Source: Candidatus Gastranaerophilales bacterium
GTDB lineage: Bacteria > Cyanobacteriota > Vampirovibrionia > Gastranaerophilales > Gastranaerophilaceae
Length of the DNA stretch: 56,830 nt
Direction of reading: 5' to 3'
Assembly (NCBI GenBank): GCA_944327245.1
Contig: CALVHD010000011.1
Location: forward strand, 1-56,830
Shown here piece after piece: positions 51,309 through 56,830 of this stretch; the first letter of the stretch is position 1, and each line of letters opens with the position of its first letter. A program made the position numbers and the translations under genes. The notes beneath the pieces were generated by a model. That model searched no databases. It saw only the letters and a list, made by a program, of their open reading frames with translations, and was not told the DNA's origin.

Positions 51309-52535
51309 ATGAATGAATTATTAATGCCGGCAGGCAGTATTGAAAAAATGAAATATGCGTTTAGTTATGGCGCAGACGCTTGTTATCTTGGGCTTGTGGA
51401 TTTTTCCTTAAGAGCCCTAAGAAAAGGCGAGCTTATAGATGAAACAAATTTAAAAACTGCTGTTGAAATAGCAAATAAATTAAACAAAAAAGTATATTGT
51501 ACATTGAATATTTTTGCTTATGATAATGACATTGAAAAATTATATAAAACTCTCGATATTATAAAAGAAGCAAAACCTCATGCACTTATTATCAGCGATT
51601 TTGGAATATATCGAGTTGTTAAGAAAAATCTGCCTGATATTGATATTCATATTTCAACACAAACCAATATTTTAAATTCCGAGGCTGTTAAATTTTGGCG
51701 AGATATGGGCGCAACAAGGGCAATTTTAGCAAGAGAATTATCTTATAGTCAAATCGAAAAAATAAGAAAAGAAGTTCCCGATATCGAGCTTGAAATGTTT
51801 ATCCACGGCGCTCAATGCATGGCCTATTCGGGTAGATGTTTGTTATCTGATTATATGACAGATGGTACAAGAAAAGCTAATCAAGGAAATTGCGCTCAAG
51901 CTTGCAGATGGAGCTATAAGCTCTTAGAAGAAACTCGTCCAAATGAATATTATGAGATTGTTCAAGATGACAAAGGAAGTCATATAATGTCGACTAAAGA
52001 TCTTTGTCTTGTAAGACATATTAAAAGACTTTGTGAGCTTGGAATTGATTCATTTAAGGTTGAAGGTAGAACAAAAAGTCTTTATTATGTTTCAGCGGTA
52101 GCTAAAACTTATAGACAAGTTATTGATGGAAAAATGACTCCTGATGTTGCTTTTGAGGAATTGAAAAAAGTTGGCAACAGAGGTTATTGCGAAGGTTTCT
52201 TTGGTGGAAACCATGATTCCAGCTGTTATTCTTACGATATTTCAAAAGGCTTAGCCGGAGCTGATTTTTTGGGAATTGTTCAAAAAACAATTGATGAAAA
52301 TACTTTTGAATTGTTAATTAAAAATAAAATTTTATTAAATGATGAAGTTGAAATTATCACTCCGAAATATTCAACTTTAGCTCGAGTTGAGAAAATATTT
52401 CATAACAAAAAGGGCGAAGTTGACGTTGCAAATACTAACGATGAAATAAATATTACATTTAATTGTGATAGTAATGATTGGAAAAAAGAAGCTGATTTTG
52501 CGCTTGTTAGAACAAAAGGAATGAAAGAATTTTAG
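51309..52535 (+). CDS. Peptidase U32 family / TrhP-like tRNA hydroxylation protein
   Basis: 408 residues. MNELLMPAGSIEKMKYAFSYGADACYLG, the U32 signature (FIHGAQCMAYSGRCLLSDYM) and four cysteines (Cys170, 177, 195, 199) that can bind an iron-sulfur cluster. Size and layout match YegQ/TrhP, which acts in hydroxylation of tRNA U34, more than long RlhA or collagenases; annotation as a peptidase alone is doubtful. TAAAAT (51297-51302) 6 nt before the ATG with no ribosome binding site fits a leaderless transcript. Followed after 3 nt by the HAD phosphatase gene. Confidence 0.93.
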   Translation: MNELLMPAGSIEKMKYAFSYGADACYLGLVDFSLRALRKGELIDETNLKTAVEIANKLNKKVYCTLNIFAYDNDIEKLYKTLDIIKEAKPHALIISDFGIYRVVKKNLPDIDIHISTQTNILNSEAVKFWRDMGATRAILARELSYSQIEKIRKEVPDIELEMFIHGAQCMAYSGRCLLSDYMTDGTRKANQGNCAQACRWSYKLLEETRPNEYYEIVQDDKGSHIMSTKDLCLVRHIKRLCELGIDSFKVEGRTKSLYYVSAVAKTYRQVIDGKMTPDVAFEELKKVGNRGYCEGFFGGNHDSSCYSYDISKGLAGADFLGIVQKTIDENTFELLIKNKILLNDEVEIITPKYSTLARVEKIFHNKKGEVDVANTNDEINITFNCDSNDWKKEADFALVRTKGMKEF

Positions 52536-52538
52536 TTT

Positions 52539-53018
52539 ATGTTTTTAGAACCTGATTTTAATCTTGAATCTATTTATGATATTGATATAGCTGAATTAAA
52601 AAGCGTTGGCATAAAGTTAATTCTTTTTGATTTGGATTCAACTTTAATGAAATCTAAAAGCGGAAAGTTTTCCTTTAAAACCTTGCAATTTTTAAATGAT
52701 TTAAAGGCTAATTTTAAACTTGCAATTGTTACGAACAATAAAAATGAAGAATATATTAAAAAAGCCTTATCTCAGGTTGATATTCCGATATATTCAGAAG
52801 CAAAAAAGCCTGATACAAGAATTTTATTAACGGCATGCAGAGATTTTAATATTGAGCCTAATAAAACCGTAATGGTTGGAGATAGACCCCTAAGCGATAT
52901 ATTAGGCGGGAAAAAAGCAGGTATGGCAACTATTTTAGTAGATTCAATATCAAAAGATGAAGAAAATTTCATTGTTCGATTTGCAAGATACCTTGAAAGA
53001 CTCGCTATAAAAAAGTAA
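52539..53018 (+). CDS. YqeG-family HAD phosphatase
   Basis: 159 residues. HAD motif I LILFDLDSTLM (Asp31, Asp33), motif II VTNN (about 68-71), Lys and GDRPLSDILGGKKAG (motif III/IV, about 118-132). Family members (YqeG/GEP4-like) dephosphorylate phosphatidylglycerophosphate. It starts 3 nt after the U32 gene stop codon and is co-transcribed with it, with no separate ribosome binding site. Confidence 0.92.
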   Translation: MFLEPDFNLESIYDIDIAELKSVGIKLILFDLDSTLMKSKSGKFSFKTLQFLNDLKANFKLAIVTNNKNEEYIKKALSQVDIPIYSEAKKPDTRILLTACRDFNIEPNKTVMVGDRPLSDILGGKKAGMATILVDSISKDEENFIVRFARYLERLAIKK

Positions 53019-53145
53019 TTTACATAAATTAATATTTATTATAAAAAGCGCAAAATATATTTTTTAACTGTTTTATACCCATTGATGTAAATTATATTTA
53101 TATAATTTATTAAAAAATGCGATACAAGAAAGGAATAAAATAGTT

Positions 53146-53841
53146 ATGTATTCAATGACTTTTAAAAAGCCATCGGTTAGTGTTGTGCGTGTAGTAATTA
53201 TTGAGGATTATAAATTGACAAGAGTCGGTTTAAAATGTGCCTTAAACAAAATAGAGGGTATTGAGGTTGTAGCAGAAGCCCAAAATGCAAAAGACGGAAT
53301 AGAATTATTTAAAAAATTACATCTTGATGTTGTGCTTATGGATTTGGGTTTGCCGGGGATGAACGGATTTGAAGCAATGGATAAGATAAAAAGGATTTCA
53401 CCTGATACGAAAATTATTATTTTAACTGCACACGATAGCGAAGAAGATACAAGAAATTCTTTTAATTTTGGTGCAAGTGCTTATTGTTTAAAAGATATTG
53501 ACCCATTAACATTATCTTGTGTTATAAAAAATGTTGCAAAAGGAGCTTTTTGGGCAGATTCAGCTGTAGCTGATACTGTTTTTAAAATGTTTAGTAAACC
53601 AAAAATGAAATTCAAAAGCAATTATTACAACTTGATTGAAGATACAAAATTAACACCAAGAGAAAATGAAGTTTTAAAATTGTTGGTAGAGGGTAAATCA
53701 AACACAGAAATAGCTAAAGAGCTTGTTGTTTCAACTCATACGGCAAAAGCTCATGTTTGCTCGATTTTGCAAAAGTTTTGTGTACAAGACAGAGTCTCTG
53801 CCGCTGTTAAGGCTGTGAAAGAAGGGTTGGTTATAGTTTAG
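53146..53841 (+). CDS. NarL/FixJ-type response regulator
   Basis: 231 residues. Receiver domain (about 15-135) with Glu20/Asp21, phosphorylatable Asp66 (LMDLGLPG), Thr in ILTAHDS and Lys in YCLKDID. C-terminal LuxR-type HTH (about 165-225) with TPRENEVLKLLVEGKSNTEIAKEL and STHTAKAHVCSIL. The start could also be the ATG at 53155. AAAGGA lies upstream. No histidine kinase is nearby, so it is an orphan here. A hairpin at 53837-53870 overlaps its stop but lacks a T-run. Confidence 0.94.
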   Translation: MYSMTFKKPSVSVVRVVIIEDYKLTRVGLKCALNKIEGIEVVAEAQNAKDGIELFKKLHLDVVLMDLGLPGMNGFEAMDKIKRISPDTKIIILTAHDSEEDTRNSFNFGASAYCLKDIDPLTLSCVIKNVAKGAFWADSAVADTVFKMFSKPKMKFKSNYYNLIEDTKLTPRENEVLKLLVEGKSNTEIAKELVVSTHTAKAHVCSILQKFCVQDRVSAAVKAVKEGLVIV

Positions 53842-53848
53842 GATGGGT

Positions 53849-54070
53849 TTATTTTAGAATAAATCCTAAAAAGAAGCTTGAAATAATAAATATACCAACA
53901 AAAAAGTATGTAACTTTATTTAAGCCTTTTTCAGTTGATTTTTGAGATGAAAATAATTGACTTGCGGCTCCTATTGAAGCAATTCCATCTCCTTTGGGTG
54001 AGTGTAATAAAACTAAAATTATCGTAAATATTGCGCTAATAATCTGTAATGTATAAAAAAATGTTACCAT
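53849..54070 (-). CDS. secG: Protein translocase subunit SecG
   Basis: 73 residues with two membrane helices (about 4-23 and 52-72). The conserved loop LLHSPKGDGIAS, then ASQLF, identify SecG. It works with SecY (gene at 23962) and SecE in the Sec pore. AAGGAAATACCC precedes the ATG. The end is tail-to-tail with the response regulator gene (7-nt gap). Confidence 0.93.
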   Translation of the reverse strand: MVTFFYTLQIISAIFTIILVLLHSPKGDGIASIGAASQLFSSQKSTEKGLNKVTYFFVGIFIISSFFLGFILK

Positions 54071-54127
54071 GGGTATTTCCTTCTGATTTTATAATTTTAA
54101 AATAACATAAAAACAATTGAATACAAA

Positions 54128-54781
54128 CTAGAACTTAACAAAAAGTTTTAATTTGCCGTTATCCCCTCTAAAATTAATCCAGCCGGTTTTAATTTGATTG
54201 TTAAAATCATATACTTTAACTAATACCCAATTGCCCCTTACAAGCCAAGGAACAATCTTTCTTGGCAGTTCAATTGAGCCTGTAGTATTTGATTGTTTAA
54301 TTGGAGCTGCATATAAGATTTTATCTGTTTTTTGCAGGTCTTTATATAAATATAATCCGTATTTTTTTCCATAAACATCAAAAAATTCACTCCAATTGTA
54401 AAATTTGTTAGCCCCTTGTTCAACCCATCCGCAAACAGGATTTTCGCCTTGATTAAAGCATACTAAGCTCCAATCTTGTGTTTCGTCAAGTGTTGTCATA
54501 AGGGCAATTTTATTGTTTATGCTATAAGCTGAAAATACTTCTTCAATCGGACATCTGTTTTTATTAACCAAGCAAGAAACATTTCCTTTAAAATCAAAGT
54601 TAACAGTTTCCATGATTTTTCCGTTTTTATCAGGTGTTTGGCGCATAACCAAAGGGCTTTGAACATTTGTATATCCGATTCCGTATCTTCTTAGAGAATT
54701 GATGTAATAAGGCAAAACATCAGCTTTTGCAATAATACAAATATTGATAAATATAAATAATGTTAATAAAATTTTTTTCAT
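54128..54781 (-). CDS. Secreted SH3-like domain protein
   Basis: 217 residues. Signal peptide about 1-20 (MKKILLTLFIFINICIIAKA, before DVLPY). The mature part has SH3b-like strands: SPLVMRQTPDKNGKIMETV, and the paired cysteines in VSCLVNKNRC and LVCFNQGENPVCGWV, perhaps disulfide-bonded. The C-terminal WLVRGNWVLVKVYDFNNQ and KTGWINF are typical SH3b endings. Such proteins bind peptidoglycan; the ligand here is unknown. It lies 1 nt after the hisH stop codon, probably co-transcribed. Confidence 0.8.
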   Translation of the reverse strand: MKKILLTLFIFINICIIAKADVLPYYINSLRRYGIGYTNVQSPLVMRQTPDKNGKIMETVNFDFKGNVSCLVNKNRCPIEEVFSAYSINNKIALMTTLDETQDWSLVCFNQGENPVCGWVEQGANKFYNWSEFFDVYGKKYGLYLYKDLQKTDKILYAAPIKQSNTTGSIELPRKIVPWLVRGNWVLVKVYDFNNQIKTGWINFRGDNGKLKLFVKF

Positions 54782-54782
54782 T

Positions 54783-55400
54783 TTAATTTTCTATCCATTT
54801 TCTAAAAAAGTTTATTCCGCCTCGAGAGCTTTTTTCAGGATGAAATTGAACGGCACATATGTTATTTTTTTGTATTGAAGCACAAAATTCAACCCCATAG
54901 TAAGCTGTTGATGAGATTATATTTTCATCTTTTGGCTTAACATAATATGAATTTACAAAATAAAAATAATCATCATTTAAAAAGGAATTATTTGAAGTTG
55001 TTTTAATTTTATTCCAGCCGATTTGCGGGATTTTTTTTGATATATTAATATCAAATTTTTTAACTTCACCTTTTAAAATACCGAGCCCTTTTGTATTTGG
55101 AGCTTCTTCGCTTTTTTCAAAAAGAATTTGAAGCCCAAGACAAATTCCTAAAAAATCAATTCCTTTATTAATTGCTTCTTTAATTGTTTCAATTAAACCT
55201 GACTTTTCAAGGTTATTCATAGCTTGTTCAAAGTGACCTTGACCAGGGAAAAGAAGCTTATTGGCATTTAGAATTTCTTCTTTTGAATTTGAAACAGTAT
55301 AATCATAGCCAAGATGATTAATCATATTGCCAAGACTTTTGATATTACCTGAATTATAGTTAATTATTACTATATTATTTTTCTTCAAAATAGAAGCCAT
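54783..55400 (-). CDS. hisH: Imidazole glycerol phosphate synthase subunit HisH
   Basis: 205 residues, class I glutamine amidotransferase. NYNSGNIKSL, PGQGHFEQAM, nucleophile Cys87 (GICLGLQ), and His187/Glu189 (QFHPEKS). KIPQIGWN (HisH-type) separates it from PdxT and GatD. Supplies ammonia to HisF in histidine synthesis. No hisF lies in the window. Its start overlaps the stop of the aminotransferase gene by 26 bp, implying co-translation. Confidence 0.93.
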   Translation of the reverse strand: MASILKKNNIVIINYNSGNIKSLGNMINHLGYDYTVSNSKEEILNANKLLFPGQGHFEQAMNNLEKSGLIETIKEAINKGIDFLGICLGLQILFEKSEEAPNTKGLGILKGEVKKFDINISKKIPQIGWNKIKTTSNNSFLNDDYFYFVNSYYVKPKDENIISSTAYYGVEFCASIQKNNICAVQFHPEKSSRGGINFFRKWIEN

Positions 55401-56619
55401 CTTCTTTCATACGTCTTATTATTTCGTCTAAATCTTTATCAGCTGCAACAACAGAAAGTCTTACATATCTGGTTGCATTTTCATCAAAAGCAGTTCCCGG
55501 AACAATAACAATTCCTGATTTTTCAAGCATTTCATTTGCAAATTCCACGCAATCTTTAAATCTTTTAGGAATTTCAAGCCATAAATAAAAGGTTGTTTTT
55601 GGCATTTCAATGTTATAGCCTAAAGATTTTAAGCCATCTGTGAATTTTTGGAGTTTGTTTTTAAATTTTTTATTTTGTTCATCAATATATTTTTGACCTT
55701 CTTCACTTTCTAATAAATCTGCGCCTGTGTATTGAAGAACTTTGAAAATACCTGTATCAACAGTTGATTTTGTTCTTGATAACATTGTTATAGCAACTGA
55801 ATTTCCGCAGGCCCAGCCAAGACGCCATCCTGTCATGGCGTATGATTTTGAAAAACTGTATAGTTCAATGCAACAATCCATTGCCCCTTTACATTCAAGG
55901 GCTGAATGCGGTTTGTAGTTTTCATCATAATACATTTCAGCATAAGCGGTATCAGAAATTAAAATTAGATTATACTTATTACAAAAATCAACACAATGCT
56001 GTAAATATTCTAAATCGCAGGTGCAGCCAAGAGGGTTATTGGGGTAGTTTATAACGACCGCCTTAACTTTTTTAGGGTCATTGCCTTCTTTAATATATTG
56101 ATTAAATACATCTTCAAGATTTGGAGTGTAGTTATTTTCTTTTGTTAGTTTAATTCCATAAGCTCTAGCGCCTGATGCTTTAATCATTTGAGTGTAAGAT
56201 GCATACCCCGGTTGAGGAATAAAAATAACATCTTGATTTTTTTCGTCATCATTGGGGTTTACTATTGCTCTAACTAAATTAGCTATACCTTCTTTTGAAC
56301 CGATTAGAGAACAAATTTCAGTTTTTTCGTTTAATTCAACATTAAATCTTTTTTTCATTCTGTTTTTAACAGCTTCTAAAAATCTCATTTCTCCTTTTGG
56401 AGTTGAATAAGTGTGCATTGAGTCAATATTTAGGTATTCTATTGCTTTGTTTATTGCAAACTCAGGAACTCTTTCGACTGGTGCACCCATAGAAAGAGCT
56501 ATTGGAGCTCTGTTTTTTTCTTTTAGAGTCGGGGTTAATTCAATTTGACGAGCTTTAATTTCAAACATTATGTAGTTTTGCATTGATTTAATTTTGTTGT
56601 TAAAAATTTCTTTATTCAT
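55375..56619 (-). CDS. Class I/II aminotransferase (DapL/LL-DAP-like)
   Basis: 414 residues, fold type I PLP enzyme. SMHTYSTPKGEMRFLEAV, ISLGSKEG-type segment LIGSKEG, Asn195 (YPNNPLG), Asp223/Tyr226 (SDTAYAEMYY), Schiff-base Lys258 (YSFSKSYAMTGWRLGW) and the C-terminal Arg (TRYVRLS). Wording matches LL-diaminopimelate aminotransferase-like enzymes; aspartate or other substrates are possible. A strong AAAGGGG site precedes the ATG. First gene of the run leading to hisH and the SH3-like gene. Confidence 0.9.
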   Translation of the reverse strand: MNKEIFNNKIKSMQNYIMFEIKARQIELTPTLKEKNRAPIALSMGAPVERVPEFAINKAIEYLNIDSMHTYSTPKGEMRFLEAVKNRMKKRFNVELNEKTEICSLIGSKEGIANLVRAIVNPNDDEKNQDVIFIPQPGYASYTQMIKASGARAYGIKLTKENNYTPNLEDVFNQYIKEGNDPKKVKAVVINYPNNPLGCTCDLEYLQHCVDFCNKYNLILISDTAYAEMYYDENYKPHSALECKGAMDCCIELYSFSKSYAMTGWRLGWACGNSVAITMLSRTKSTVDTGIFKVLQYTGADLLESEEGQKYIDEQNKKFKNKLQKFTDGLKSLGYNIEMPKTTFYLWLEIPKRFKDCVEFANEMLEKSGIVIVPGTAFDENATRYVRLSVVAADKDLDEIIRRMKEDGFYFEEK

Positions 56620-56740
56620 AATTTGTACCCCTTTATTGCATATCTATTTTAAAATGTAGGCAAGATATAGTCAAGATTTGCAAAATTAGATGAAGTTATG
56701 TAATTAAGTATAAAAAAATTTTTACATTTGATAAATTTGC

Positions 56741-56769
56741 TTTAAAAAAACCTAAAAATAGGGTATAAT
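56741..56769 (+). promoter_or_regulatory. Promoter of the gene at the window end
   Basis: TTTAAA (56741-56746), 17-nt spacer, TATAAT (56764-56769). Transcription would run into the CDS beginning at 56817. The hexamer TATAAT is perfect. Confidence 0.5.
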
Positions 56770-56816
56770 ATATAAATGCGAGATGGAGATTATCTGCGCT
56801 AGAAACGGAGAAAACT

Positions 56817-56830
56817 ATGCACATTCACGT
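56817..56830 (+). CDS. Start of an unidentified gene, truncated by the window end
   Basis: ATG at 56817 preceded by a good CGGAG ribosome binding site (56806-56810) and a TATAAT promoter. Only the first codons (Met-His-Ile-His) are visible, so the product cannot be named. Confidence 0.5.

Noticed and set aside
53837-53870. Terminator between the response regulator and secG
   Set aside because: A bulged stem exists but neither strand has a T-run, so I do not call it a terminator.

Overview
The window is AT-rich chromosomal DNA. It most resembles a flagellated member of the Vampirovibrionia/Melainabacteria (Gastranaerophilales-like, the non-photosynthetic sister group of Cyanobacteria). I infer this from the gene set: FtsZ plus SepF division genes, a MurT-type ligase, lipopolysaccharide genes (WaaA/KdtA) that indicate an outer membrane, flagellar genes, several prepilin-like proteins and no photosynthesis genes. 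There is no rRNA, CRISPR array, transposase or prophage module. Two tRNA genes are present, both without an encoded CCA tail.

Layout. 0.2-2.9 kb: a large cysteine-rich prepilin-like surface protein, divergent from an XRE regulator with repeated operator-like sites between them. 3.1-8.8 kb: ftsZ, a CHASE2 adenylate cyclase and recG. 8.8-13.8 kb: two flagellar operons, a secreted protein-fliL-fliN on the minus strand and fliJ-FliK-like-FlgE/F/G-like-secreted protein on the plus strand. 13.8-17.2 kb: a second prepilin, a CHAP-domain protein with very long Pro/Ser/Thr minisatellite repeats, and a membrane protein. 17.3-22.5 kb: murT, a double zinc ribbon, a cation-diffusion-facilitator/CorC fusion and gpsA. 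22.6-26 kb: the distal half of the spc ribosomal operon (rpsE-rpmD-rplO-secY-adk), cut off from its usual upstream partners. 26-28.5 kb: a YhcH-like protein, a glycosyltransferase, a VWA protein and a dCMP deaminase. 28.8-34 kb: yggS-sepF, grpE-dnaJ, a beta-propeller-like secreted protein and an O-methyltransferase. 34-38 kb: two tiny genes (one only 46 codons), a split-HNH coiled-coil protein, two tRNAs and two unknowns. 38.2-42.6 kb: CCA-adding enzyme, rsmE, flagellin, an HExxH protein and rpsT. 42.7-49.4 kb: an AGCS symporter, a degenerate metallophosphoesterase, glnA, an alpha-oxoamine synthase and waaA. 49.4-56.8 kb: a candidate small RNA, a serpin-like lipoprotein, an XRE regulator, a broken small secreted-peptide gene, a U32 protein, a YqeG-type HAD phosphatase, a NarL-type response regulator, secG, an SH3-like secreted protein, hisH, a DapL-like aminotransferase and the first codons of a gene running off the end.

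Main points of interest: a CDF transporter fused to a CBS/CorC module; a Giardia-VSP-like CxxC prepilin with a near-identical internal DNA duplication; a CHAP protein with minisatellites and no signal peptide beside flagellar genes; a pair of tiny genes including one with a repeated ETAGSIA motif; a serpin-like lipoprotein; a candidate ncRNA; and a recurring pattern in which a -10 hexamer lies only 6-9 nt before the ATG of genes lacking a Shine-Dalgarno site, suggesting many leaderless mRNAs. All family assignments are by eye from sequence motifs; no search was run.
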